Shown here piece after piece: positions 11,745-22,853 of a stretch of 64,000 nucleotides of DNA. The notes beneath the pieces were generated by a model, which saw only the letters and a list, made by a program, of their open reading frames with translations, had not been told where the DNA came from and ran no database searches. The stretch spans positions 2,995,365 through 3,059,364 of the forward strand of contig NW_006763290.1 of assembly GCF_000218685.1 (NCBI RefSeq). Direction: 5' to 3'. The position numbers and the translations under genes were made by a program. The stretch is from Serpula lacrymans var. lacrymans S7.9 (Eukaryota; Basidiomycota; Agaricomycetes; Boletales; Serpulaceae). The first letter of the stretch is position 1. Each line of letters opens with the position of its first letter.

Positions 11745-12030
11745 TAAAATAACTATAGAAGTAAAGGAATCTACTCAGTCTGTGGATACAAGACTGAGTG
11801 GTTGATAAGTACCTATGGAAGTAAAGGAATCTACTATGGTAATATCAGTATTATTCTATGGGTGTTTATAGGTATGAACTCTTACCTCAGTCTGTGGATA
11901 AAAGACTGAGATGCATAAGTGTCTGGAATATGTACAGTAGGTGGGAATAGTTTTGGTACTAATATGGAATAACTTTCTTGTGTGTAGTCAGGAAAGCGCC
12001 ACGGTGAGACTTGTCGAGCTAGGATCATAT
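11745..12030 (-). repeat. Copia-2 5' LTR remnant with paired stem-loops
   Basis: Lies upstream of the primer site where the 5' LTR should be; no second copy is in the window to set its ends. It holds two inverted repeats: 11773-11781/11791-11799 (9 bp arms, 9 nt loop) and 11886-11893/11903-11910 (8 bp arms, 9 nt loop). Both read CTCAGTCT-loop-AGACTGAG on the minus strand with TATCCAC in the loop. A 17-mer aagtaaaggaatctact is also repeated about 66 bp apart. Confidence 0.55.
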
Positions 12031-12447
12031 TGTTACAATAACACATTTTCAGAACTTTCCTTTTATTTTCATTCTCCGCTTTAACCTTTTACTGTAGTTT
12101 TCACACTCCGTGCCATGTGGCACTTTCCCTTTTGTTCAAACTCCACTTCCTCATGCTGTGCTGCCTTTCTTCTATTTTAGCTACAAGTCTCTCATGCAGT
12201 GGAGCTGGTCACACGGGCTGCACCCTCTGACATCATCAGCCACTGCTTTATCAACTGTATAGTACAACATGTACAAACAACCTGTAGTAGTATATATACC
12301 TCAATAGATCCAGGAGACTCCTCAGCGAGTCCTCCTGTTGTTTACCCATAACTAACTTGGTCCTATCCTAAGGGTAACCACTCCCCTCACTACCTTTATA
12401 ATTAGTTCTAGTTGTGCGCCAGAGTATACAAACTCCAGGTTGTTACA
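12031..12447 (+). repeat. GyA solo LTR A, 5 bp target duplication
   Basis: 417 bp, TGTTACAATAAC to GGTTGTTACA, flanked by CATAT on both sides (12026-12030 and 12448-12452). It has a TATA box (tatatata) and, about 30 bp on, the agcgagtcct motif shared by the family. It sits next to the Copia-2 5' region. Confidence 0.92.
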
Positions 12448-12570
12448 CATATTGGTGTATGATTATTACATTAGATATTCTAAAGGCCAACATACAATGT
12501 CAGTTTCAGTGGGTCAATAATGCTATCTTGGAGCTCTTGTAATTTCTTGTCCATTTCAGCCCAGTACTTT

Positions 12571-13638
12571 TCTTGTTGATATCCGAACTGCAGGAACGGA
12601 GTACAGGAGCTACAGCTTATATACTATTGGTGTTACAATACACAATTTTTGGTCCTTTAAGTTTCATTCTCCTCTTTAACTTTCTTCTATAGTTTTCACG
12701 CACTGTGCCTTGCGGCACTTTCTATTTTGTTCAAACTCCACCTTCTCGCACTACACTGCCTTTTTTCTTTATTTTAGCTACAAGTCTCTCATACAGTGGA
12801 GCTGGTCACATGGGCTGTGCCTCATGACATCATCAGCCACTGCCTCCATCAACTATATAGTACACATGTACAAACAACCTGTAGTTGTATATATACCCTA
12901 ATTAATCAAGGAGACTCCTCAGCGAGTCCTCCTGTTGTTTACCCACAACTAACTTAGTCCTATCCTAAGGGTAACCACTCCCTCCCTTCACTACCTTTAT
13001 AGTTTTTTCTGAGTTGTGCGCCAGAGTAACAAACTCTTGGTTTTTACAATTGGAGGGATTAGAGTTTGTAAGGAGTAACCCGTAATGTAGGTACGGAGTT
13101 CCATTCAGACAATTATCTAGCAAGGGGAAAACATATGCGAGGGGAGTGTACCATAAGGTCTAAACTACAGAGTCCATGAGGAATATGAGAACATGCAGAG
13201 AAAATGTATGGCGGACTAGAAGTCCAGGGCAAGAGTATGGGAGTGGATATCCAGAGTACCATGTGGGAGTGGGGTACAGGGCTATGCGGAGCAGCAGAGC
13301 ACAAGGAGCGTAATTCCAAGAGTACCAAAGATTTGGGAGTTCGGACTTGAGGATCTCTGACTTTTTGGAAGTCCAGAAACCATGGCCTGTGTCATGGATA
13401 TGACTTAGGCGTGGATCTCACATACAGCCAATATAAACTACAGATAAATCTAATCATATGAGGTCCAGATGGGTCTCTGATGGAACCCATATCAGATGAG
13501 GATGTGAGGCCATGTGGCTCATTCCAGCTGATTGCCACCTGAACTCAAATTGGTGGTGTAGAGAAGAAAGAATGGTGTATGGGAATGAAGAAATAAAAGG
13601 ATAGTATGTGAGTGTATTATAAACACAATATGCCAACA
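12571..13638 (-). repeat. Repeat family X copy 1 (LTR-like), split by a solo LTR
   Basis: Read on the minus strand it begins TGTTGGCATATTG at 13638 and contains a TATA box (tagtatataagctg, about 12613-12625). It resembles sequences at 35195-35490, 44216-44800, 56040-56445 and 61698-61815. Just beyond 13638 is gagggggtg on the minus strand, like a polypurine tract before a 3' LTR. Without the nested LTR it is about 650 bp. No coding sequence. I infer an LTR of a copia-like family, but no full-length member is in the window. Confidence 0.65.
12631..13048 (+). repeat. GyA solo LTR B nested in repeat X
   Basis: 418 bp with target duplication ATTGG (12626-12630 and 13049-13053). It lies a few bases upstream of the TATA box of X copy 1, so the order of insertion is clear: X first, GyA later. 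Confidence 0.93.
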
Positions 13639-13742
13639 CACCCCCTCAAACCAAATCAACTGTGACGAACTGTGTTCACCATGGACTATATTTTTTTTCT
13701 CAAGTAGCTACATACTGCCACCTACGGAACTCCTACATACTA

Positions 13743-14030
13743 TTACTTGTTGACTGTACTACCCATCTCTGTTTGCTCAACACAAACACCTACCCTAAAG
13801 TAGGTACTATATATATATGCCTGTATTGTAGTTACCATCTTTAATACAAATGTACAGCATGATTTCTTGTGCCTACTGAAAGGACCTAGGTGGGAGAAAG
13901 ATTGTCCACATATACACACCTGGAGAAAACCTGCCACATCACTGGCAGTTGCTGACTCAGATGAGTGATGATTCAGACTTGAATCCTCCAAATCAGCTTG
14001 GAAATCCACTGGCATAGGATACTTTGACAA
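13743..14030 (-). pseudogene. Possible zinc-finger exon of a Plavaka/KDZ-like transposon
   Basis: A 95-codon minus frame contains CICGQSFSHLGPFSRHKKSC (CxC-x12-H-x3-C spacing), about 13860-13920, preceded by an acidic Ser-rich stretch. This single-finger layout resembles the N-terminal part of large transposon ORFs common in Agaricomycetes, as I remember them. No downstream domain follows, so this is a fragment at best and could be chance. Confidence 0.3.
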
Positions 14031-14883
14031 ATTATAGTTAATCTAGTAAAGAAATTGGAGAATCAGATGAGTTGATGTCAGTAAAAATGACCTTGAACTG
14101 GAGTCTTTGAATACGATGTAGTACTGACCAGTAGTATGAGCCCGAGGGTGTCCAAATTAGTAATGTCTGAGTTACACTGGCAGGAGTATCAATTGGCTGA
14201 GTAGCTGCTTGTTCAGCAATTGATAAAGTTCAAGTTCAAATTGAGTTTCAACTTGAAGTTGGGGAAGGTTGTGGCCTACTAATTGCGGGAATAGTAAAAA
14301 ATCTGTAAGTTGAATCATATGAATTCCGACTCAGTGCTGATTATACTAATACTCAAATCATGATGAAATTTACCATATCCATCAGCATTGCCTCAAATGC
14401 CTAATATAGCAACTGGAAATTTGAATACCCTTGGAGAAAGCTGGCATGACCCTATGAAGACCTGACTGGGAAGTTGAAGGTTGCATGCACTGCCACAAAA
14501 TCTAGAAGTAGTAATACTAGATTACTAGGTATATTAGCTTAAAAATGCCACTCAGATTGCCAGCCTATCAATGAATGTAACTGGTCTAATTACCAATAGC
14601 CTGGGTGTCAGGAAGTGGAATGACATGATATACCTCAGGTGACTTCAAGTTTAAGTTGATGTGCAAGTGCCAGTACCAGTGGCAAGGTCACCAAATATCT
14701 CATTGGCAACTTCAAGTTCAGTCAGTAGTATTGCCAATGCCAAGCCATCCTGAGTTTTTGTCCAGTGGACACCAACTGGAAGCTTGATGCATGCATGCTA
14801 TTGGGGCATCATAATGAATGATAATGAGCCTGCACACCTAGCCTTTGAATGTCCAAGTCTTGAAAATGACTGTGGTGAGTTTA
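14031..14883. other. No gene recognised
   Basis: Many short simple repeats of the type ttcaagttcaaattgag and caagtgccagtaccagtggcaagg. No credible frame on either strand. Probably old decayed repeat DNA. Confidence 0.5.
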
Positions 14884-15277
14884 TATAACAACCAAAGTTT
14901 TGATACTCTGGTGCACAACTCAGACAAGTGAGTGTGAGCAAATAGGAGTGGATAAACCCCTTAATGGTAGGACCGAGTAAGTTGTGGGTAAACAACAGGA
15001 GGACTTGCTGAGGAGTCTCCTTAATCTATTGGGCTATTTATACTACTACAAGCTATTTGTACATGTGTACTATACAGTTGATGAAAGCAGTGGCTGATGA
15101 TGTTATAGAGTGCAGCCTGTGTGACCAGCTCCACTACGTGGGATATTTGTATCTAAAAATAAAGGGAAGCAGTGCAGCGCAAGAACATGGAGTTTGAACA
15201 AAAGGAAAGTGCCACATGGCACAGTGTGTGAAAACTGAGAATGAAAGTTAAAGGTCCAAAAATTGTGTATTATAACA
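14884..15277 (-). repeat. GyA solo LTR C
   Basis: 394 bp in reverse orientation, with target duplication GTTTA at 14879-14883 and 15278-15282. More diverged than solo LTRs A and B (terminal tgtaaca is now tataaca). Confidence 0.9.
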
Positions 15278-15884
15278 GTTTAACTTGATTTAGAAGTTTG
15301 CTTTCAAGTTGAGGACTGACAGTGGTGTCCGGTTCATGGTGACCCTCAAGTTGACTCGAACTCATGTTCACCAGCATGCACAATCCTCAACTCTCTGACA
15401 AAATATGGTAGTAAAACATGCTTATGTGTATATTGTTTGACCATTGCTTTTTCAATATCCAGGGCCTTATGGAAAGTGGTATTGAACATATGATATTATA
15501 CAAGCCCAAAGGAAGCTATATTTTTGAGTATAACATACTATTTTTATATTCTTACTATTCACGCTAACAATTACTTTACAGAGAATGCAGAGAGCAGCGT
15601 ACTTTTTTAGACCTACTTAAACTTGTTCTATGCCTTGGGGGATGCCTGACAAGTGAGACATCATTGGAGGAAGAAATAATCCACATTGTGGACTTGGCAC
15701 ATTTATTGTCTTGTGGGAGCTCACTATCAACAAAGTGCTATGTTGCAGATCAAAAAAGGAGCCAATAGGGCAAGATCATATGACACCAAGGGTATTAAGG
15801 CTGCAGTGATCAATTAGATTACGTCCCAAGGGACAGGCACTTTCACCTCATCTCCATTGCAATGTCAAGACTGGCCACAGTTTT
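15278..15884. other. No gene recognised
   Basis: AT-rich sequence between solo LTR C and the truncated Gypsy-2. No coherent frame, and no LTR at the left end of Gypsy-2. Confidence 0.5.
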
Positions 15885-18800
15885 AACAAAATCCCAAGGT
15901 GTGTGTTGATGCACACATATTTATTTCAAAAAGAGATCTGTTTAAATGTTGGTGTGGAAGACCTTGCCCAAGGCTCAGTACACCCAATAAGTGCACTGCT
16001 TGATTCAGGTGCTAACAGTATCTTCATAGACCAGGCCTGAGTGGAGCAGATTAGACTCCCCCTTGTAAAATTATATATATCTATTCCTGTTTATAATTTT
16101 GATGGTACATTAAATGTGGGTGGCTGCATTACGCACAAATGTCCTTTTGTGGTCGAATACCAAGGACACAGGGAACAAGTCACCACCGAGACTACCCAAC
16201 TAGGGAAGATCAATTTAATATTGGGCTGGACCTGGCTATTTAAACACAATCCTGAGATCAACTGGCAGACAAGGATTGGCACATTGTCACATTGCCCTCA
16301 GAAGTGTAATGACTTGGGTAAGCCAAATCACGTCTGTCAAACCAGGACTGAAGAAAGGATAAATGCTGGTTACATTTATGCCAAACTTGAATCCTTGGAT
16401 AAAGTTGACAATGGCAATGATGAGGTAAAACCTGAAGAAGAGATTAAAAGGCTGGTACCTCCAGAGTACCATGACTTCTGGAAAGTCTTTTCTAAACATA
16501 AATAAGAATACTTTCCAGAGGCTAAACATTGGGACCATGCTATAGATTTGAAGGACACCTTAAAACCACAAAAGGGACACATGATTCCCCTCTCTGCCCC
16601 AGAAAAGGTTTAGCTTTATAGACAAACAGGTTAGAAAGAGTTACATCAAACCTTCCAAGAGCCCTATGACGTCTCTGGTGTTCTTCATTCCTAAAAAGGA
16701 TGGTAGAAAGTGTATGATTATGGACTATTGTTACTTAAATGAGTACATGGTTAAAAATGCATATCCGCTGCCTTTGATCAGTCAGCTAGTAGATAAATTA
16801 GCTAGCACTAATATCTTAACAAAGATGGATCTCAGATGGGGGTACAATAATGTATGCATCAAAGAAAAAGATGCTTGGAAGGGCATATTCACATGCCACC
16901 AAGGATCTTTTGAACCTTTTGTCATGTTTTTTGGGTTGACCAATTCACCAACAACCTTTCAGAGCATGACGAATGAATTTTTTGCGGATATGGAAGACTG
17001 TGTTGTCATTTACATTGACAATTTATTAAGATTTATGAAGACGGACAATAAGGCTAAGTATAACAGGATTGTGGAAGAAGTTCTTTGATGCTTATAGGGA
17101 CAGGATGGATCCTGAGAAAGTTCAAGCTATATTGGATTGGCCTAAACCTACTTGTGTCAAAGGAGTTAGGGCTTTCCTTGGCTTAGGCAATTTTCACCAG
17201 AGATTTGTTGAAAACTTTGCAAAAATAATGAGACCATTGAACGATCTCACAAAAAATGATATTGTCTGGAATTAGGGTGCCAAGGCACAGGAAGCTTTTG
17301 ATAAGCTTAAACAAGTGTTTACAACAGTGCCTATATTAGCATTTCCAGAATTAGACAAAGAGTTCCAACTAGAAACCAACTTTTCTTATTTTGCCACTGG
17401 GGCTGTTCTATCAATCAAATGCCCTGAAAATCTTTAGAGGCTTTGTGCCTATTTATTGCATGATTTGTTGCCTACAGAGTGCAACTATCATATCTATGAT
17501 GAAAAAATGCTGGCCATCATTCAAGCTTTAGTATTTTATAATGGCCCGGGACTTGAACCAAAGACAGGCCCATAATGTGATGTACTTGTCTAGGTTTAAT
17601 TATAAATTAATTCATAAGCCTGGTACTTCTACAGAACAAGCAGATGCTTTGCCTAGAAGAGAGGATCATGCCAAAGGTATCACCCTGATAGATCAATCCA
17701 TGGTTGCCAATCTTCAAATAGGGCAGGATTCAAATCTTCTAGGAGTCTTCGAGGAAGATATTTTATCAGAAGAGAAGGCACACCTTGATGACAATGAGCA
17801 TTATTTATGGGAATATGGGATTTTCTATTACAAAGACAAAATCTATGTGCCTGAGTCCGCAAGGATCAAGGCCATAGATAGACACCATAACACACCAGTG
17901 GCTGAGCACCCCAGGTGGCAACGGACAATGGAGTTGGTCTCCAGAAACTACATGTGGCCGGGCATGGTCAAAGGCATACAAGAATACTTAAAATGCTGTC
18001 TTCACTGTGTTATGGCAAAAAACTCTCATCAACTGCCAGCGGGTAAACTTATGCTGAACCCAATACCAGCTGGACCCTAGCAGGACATATTGGTTGACTT
18101 CACAACAGATCTGCCCAAATCAAATGGGTATGATTCAGTAATGGTGGTAGTAGATTGCTTCTCCAAAGAAGTGGTATTTATTCCCACCAACAAAACCATT
18201 ACAGCCACTGATACGGCATATTTTTTTAAAGATTTTGTATGGTCTATCCACAGGTTACCAGAAATGGTTATCTCCAATAGGGGACCCCAATTTGCTAGCA
18301 ATTTCACAAAATAATTATGCCGGATGCTAAGCATCAAACCTAATTATCAATGGTGTTTCATCCTCAAACGGATGGACAAACAGAGAGACTCAACCAGAAG
18401 TTAAAGCAATATCTCTGGATATTTATTAATGACAGGCAGACAAATTGGGCCAAGTGGTTAAAGATAGCCTAGTCCTTTTACAATATCAAACAGCTGTTGG
18501 CTACAAAAAAGACACCATTTGAGGTTACAAGGTTGTACCTCCCTAGAATGGGTGTAGAACCTGGCAAAAGCAAGAATGGGGCTGCAGGGAACATGGCCAA
18601 AGACATAAAATCCATTTTAAATGAAACACAAAGTGCTATTTCAAACTGCAGAGCAGGTGGAGGGCAGGGCAGAGCATAGATGCTCTAAGGCCCTGACTAC
18701 AAGGCTGGCAACCTGGTCTGGTTAGATACTGACTATTTAAAATTAAAGATTGGAAGTCTAGAACACTGACTGGCCCTTACAGGATAAAGGAAGTCAAACC

Positions 18801-19465
18801 CAATGCAGTGCAGCTGGAACTCCCAAAATGAATGAGGATAGTACCCACTATTAGATATTTGGACCCTCAGGGCACCAGAACAAGCAAGGGAGAAGGATTC
18901 TTGGATAATATATGCTGTAATAATGTAGGTACAAAGCTTTTTATATAACAAACAGACGTAAAATGTAAATACCATGTGAAAATTAATGATAGCCACAAAA
19001 AGCTGGTTATAATCACAGAATAAATCTTTGGGCAAAGCTCTGAAGTTTGCTTACACAATATAATTTTGACACCCACGGTCAACATTAGCCGTGTGAAACC
19101 CTACAAAGGGCTGCTGCCAGGATAGCACATGGACTGGCCCGGACTGGTTGTAGTCACCCAAGAAGGTGAAGAGGAATTTGATGTTGAACATGTGCTGGAT
19201 GCACACTTGAAGTGTTGAAAATTAGAGTTCGTAATTCTCTGGAAGGGCTATCAAAACAAGGGCAGGACATGGGAACCAGAAGCCCATCTGGACATCTCCC
19301 ACAATGTTGTTCTCAATTTTATCCGAAGAATCCCTTGGTTCCTAGGAGGCTTAGAGGCATGGATTCAAATTTTTTTGATTATCTTTTTCAACCAATGCCT
19401 GAAAATTTAATTACTACCTCCATTACTTGGTCTCACCTGGAAATCAAGCTTTAGGAGGGAGGTAG
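15885..19465 (+). pseudogene. Gypsy-2: decayed, 5'-truncated chromovirus pol (GyA family)
   Basis: Follows the Pol of Gypsy-3 almost end to end. It starts at the segment just before the protease (match begins at atcccaaggtgtgtg) and covers protease (LLDSGAN), reverse transcriptase ([23 protein letters not shown] is now YIDN), RNase H, zinc-binding and DDE integrase parts, and a chromodomain remnant ending just before the 3' LTR. Many stops and indels interrupt it. Gag, leader and 5' LTR are absent. Compared with Gypsy-3, many changes turn CG into TG or CA, for example CGTGTGTTGATGCGCAC to TGTGTGTTGATGCACAC. A 222 bp foreign insert lies at 18849-19070. Confidence 0.9.
18849..19070. mobile_element. 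222 bp insert with 6 bp direct repeats in Gypsy-2
   Basis: Gypsy-3 reads gtacccacggttaacatt here. Gypsy-2 has gtacccac, then 222 bp, then acccacggtcaacatt. The duplicated hexamer acccac (18843-18848 and 19071-19076) fits a target-site duplication. The insert is AT-rich, has no matching inverted ends and no frame; it could be a short non-autonomous element. Confidence 0.6.
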
Positions 19466-19887
19466 TGTTACAATACACAATTTTCGGACTTCCAACTTTT
19501 AGTCTCCACTTGAACTTTTTTTTGTACTATTTTGCCATGCAGAACTTTCCTTTACTTTTAAACTCCACTTGTATTTGCACTTTCTTGCCCTGCAATGCTT
19601 CTCCGTTATTTTTAGATACAATTCTCTCATGTAGTGGAGCTGTTCACACAGGCTGCACCTTATGATATTATCAGCCACTACTTTATCAACTGTATAGTAC
19701 ACATGTAGAAAAACAGCCTGTAGATGTATATAAACCCCTATAGATCAAAGAGACTCCTCAGTGAGTTCTTCTGTTGTTTACCCACGACAAACTTGGTTAT
19801 ACCCTAAAGGAGTTTATCCACTCCTTCACTCACTTTTCTCTGCTTATCTTCACTGTGCACCAGAGTATAAAAAATTTGGTTGTAACA
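19466..19887 (+). repeat. Gypsy-2 3' LTR (GyA copy D)
   Basis: 422 bp, preceded by the purine tract aggagggaggtag and starting tgttacaatacac. Same layout as the solo LTRs (TATA, agtgagt instead of agcgagt). The right flank is gtggg; the left end of the element is lost, so no target duplication can be read. Confidence 0.88.
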
Positions 19888-20217
19888 GTGGGCCCCATCC
19901 TATATGCCTGGTTAATGCCAACTGGTTGGGAGCCCTCAGAGAGTGCCATCACAAAGGCAGCTTACATCCAACACAATTGTTTTTACAGCATAGTGAGGGA
20001 AAATAACCAGTCCAACAACAATAGCTTCAGTGCTGATGACTTGAGTATTGATAATAATTATAGGTTCAATGAAGATGATAGCCAGCTACTTGAGATAGCA
20101 GAAGCAATAGCCCTAAGGGATGAATATTGTGGCAGCTGGATATATGGCGACGACAATATACTCCAAATATCAACATTTTTTACAGATTCACATCACAGTG
20201 TAGAGTTATCATTGTGA
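19888..20217 (+). pseudogene. Unrecognised coding fragment next to Gypsy-2
   Basis: An open plus frame from the end of the LTR to a TGA at 20215-20217, about 110 codons. The product is acidic and Asn/Ser-rich, including AWLMPTGWEPSESAITKAAY and LLEIAEAIALRDEYCGSWI. It reads like real protein rather than noise, but I do not recognise it. It has no start codon of its own because the frame runs in from the LTR. Possibly a fragment of the gene or transposon into which Gypsy-2 inserted. Confidence 0.35.
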
Positions 20218-20703
20218 ATGGGTCTGCATTGCCATCACTTTTCTACTCCCAATACCATTCCTATCCAACCCACTCCTTCATCATATGACATTTTAGCCCA
20301 CATATTCTATGCTCAATCTGTTGTACAGCTTGCTCCACCCACACTGCCAATTTATACAGTCCGCACAATCCACATTTTGACTTTATTCAAATTGCATAAT
20401 CTGCACTTTAGACTTGTTGGGTTTGCATAAAGCACGGCAGACAGTCTTACGCAGGGACAAAGCACATATGCAGTAGTTTGGACACGTTAATCTGCACTTT
20501 CATGCAGTCTGCACCCATGGGAAATTCAATCCACAAGTTGGACTCCATCAATCTGCACTTTTCAGTCAAATTATTCCCCAGTTGCCTTGGAACACAGTAC
20601 TTCTATTGCACTTCAGTCAGCAATTTCATACAGTCCGCAGAGTTTGTGTTTGTGGACAGATAGAGTACATGCCTGTGGATACATAGAGTCTGCATTTGCA
20701 GAT
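20218..20703. other. No gene recognised; repeated agtctgca/atctgcac words
   Basis: Short words related to aatctgcact and cagtccgca recur several times (for example around 20340, 20400, 20490, 20510, 20550 and 20632). No coherent frame. Confidence 0.4.
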
Positions 20704-21072
20704 TGTTACAATTAACATACCAGCACCTACTTATGCTTTACTTTTCTGTTTTACTTTTCATTTTCCAAGTCACGTGACTGATCACGTGACCGTTTACTGT
20801 ACTTTACATTTCGGACTTTTCATAGTCACATGACCAATCATGTGATGCATCACCTGACCAGTGTCTAGACTCAACATGTGACCAGTCACATGCTAGACAT
20901 CAGACTTTGAACTTTATTTACAACTGTGCAGTACCTCATGTATTGTAGTATATATACCTGAGCAATACATGGGGAAGGACTCAGTGAGTCCTATCCTAGT
21001 GTATACCAACATTGGTGAAGACAACCTCCCTCCTTTGTTTTTACCATTATTCCTTAAGTTGTAGCCTTTGAT
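20704..21072 (+). repeat. LTR family 4, copy a (CACGTG-rich)
   Basis: Starts TGTTACAATTAAC. It carries two CACGTG palindromes (20771-20776, 20783-20788) and several CACATG variants up to about 20895, then a TATA box (gtatatatacc) and ggactcagtgagtcc about 35 bp further. That last motif matches the GyA transcript-start motif with one C-to-T change. The right end is uncertain. A shorter copy is at 25196. Probably the LTR of a related chromovirus. Confidence 0.65.
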
Positions 21073-22449
21073 CATGTGTCACACAGATACATAGGGTCCG
21101 CACTTTTCGGACTTTGGACCCGCCGGATGACAAGTTAACTCAGCACTCCATGCATGTGCAAGCCTCCACATAGACTCCAGAGTATTATGACTGTCCACGG
21201 ATTAACTACCCCTTTCCTTTTATGGATTATAGGAGTTGGACTGTCTGGACATTGGACCAACAGGAAATGGCTCGCTTTTTCTTACATTTTCATATGGACA
21301 CTTTCTAATGTTTATCCTTTGTTTCTCCCATTGGTTCTCATATGTTTCACACTATTTTTGCTATTCCCTTTTTGGTACTACTATAAAACTGTACTTCCAA
21401 AAGGAAGGAATATCATCTTTTGATCCCCCATATACTCAGAATTTGTCTGAATAAGTCACCATAGTCACCTCAGAAGTGTTGTAGACGTACCCCAGCTGTA
21501 TAGCCATATGTCCAACAAGTGCAGAGCTTGTTGTGATGTTCTACTTGTACAGACCCCAAAACACGGACTCTCAGGAGTCATCCCATTGTTATATTCTCAG
21601 CTCTTGTATTATTGTTCACACACTTGTTTTACTGCCTTTCCAGCAAGGCCACAACTTGCTGTGATGTATCCACTCAGTTTAAACTCAAAATTACAGACTC
21701 TGCAGACTGATGTGTGGATTTGCAGTGAGTCTGCAGACACACTCCATCCTTGTCTTTAGCACTTTCTTCTGAATCCCTTGATTGATCCTTGTGGGTTGAA
21801 CAATGCATAGGTGTTTGGACATCAGGACTATACTTTTTGTATTTGAACTGGGAAAAAACCTTGTTTGGAGTGTGGGTGGGATGAAGGTAGGCTGTTTGTG
21901 CACTGGGTAGGGTGAATATACAATCAATTCCTTTGTGTTGTGGAAGTACATCAACCTAGATTGTACATGAGTAACTGTAAGATACACAATTATATAACAC
22001 ATAATTTGCATGCATTTTGTCTCGCTGTTGCTTATCCAAAAAATGAATGGATATTACTGGTGATATCTGTTAAATGCTGAAGTTCAAGTTAATTACTTTT
22101 TTGCGTGGTAGAAAAGATAATACTGACCAATGGCTCTGGATTGGGTTGCATTAGAGCCAGCATGTTGCACACACATTGAACTATGATTCAAAAATGATAA
22201 GCTGTGACTGACAGAATGATAAGCTGTGACTAACAGAATGTAAGATAAACAAGTATACCTTTGTCAGCGGTGCTTTTATTGAGGCCATTATTCACAATCT
22301 TGGCTTCAACAATATCTTTGATGTCCCGCTGAGCTACTTTGTTAGTGGTTTGGATAGCAGGATCAGGGCTAGTGGTTGCATCAAGAGACATGTGACAAAC
22401 ACTTCCAGATAGTGTCAGGGATTTAAGGTGACTTGCTTGAGCAGCTCGG
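21073..22449. other. No gene recognised
   Basis: Short frames only; none has family-like content. Words such as gtccgcacttttcgg and agactctgcag recur as in 20218-20703, suggesting old repeat DNA. Confidence 0.45.
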
Positions 22450-22853
22450 TGTTACAATACACAATTTTTGGACCTTTAATTTTCATTCTCCTCTTTAACT
22501 TTCTTGTGCAGTTTTCACACACTGTGCCATGCGGCACTTTCTATTTTGTTCAAACTCCACTTTCTTGCATTGCACTGCTTTTCTTTATTCTTAGTTACAA
22601 AGTCTCTTACGCAATGAAGCTGGTCACACAGGCTGCGCCCATCAGCCACTACCTTTGTTGACTGTATAGTACACATGTACAAACAACCTGTAGTGATATA
22701 TATACCCCAATAGATCAAGGAGACTCTTCAGCGAGTTCTCCTATTGTGTACCCACAACTAACTTGGTCCTATCCTAAGGGTAACCACTCCCCTTACTACC
22801 TTTATAGCTTTGTCTGAGTTGTGCACCAGAGTAACAAACTCCTGGTTGTTACA
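22450..22853 (+). repeat. GyA solo LTR E
   Basis: 404 bp, with target duplication CTCGG at 22445-22449 and 22854-22858. TATA box and agcgagttct present. Confidence 0.93.

Noticed and set aside
13743..13850. Extension of the zinc-finger frame as coding
   Set aside because: The C-terminal part (TIQAYIYSTYFRVGVC) looks like chance translation of AT-rich DNA; only the Cys/His segment is worth noting.
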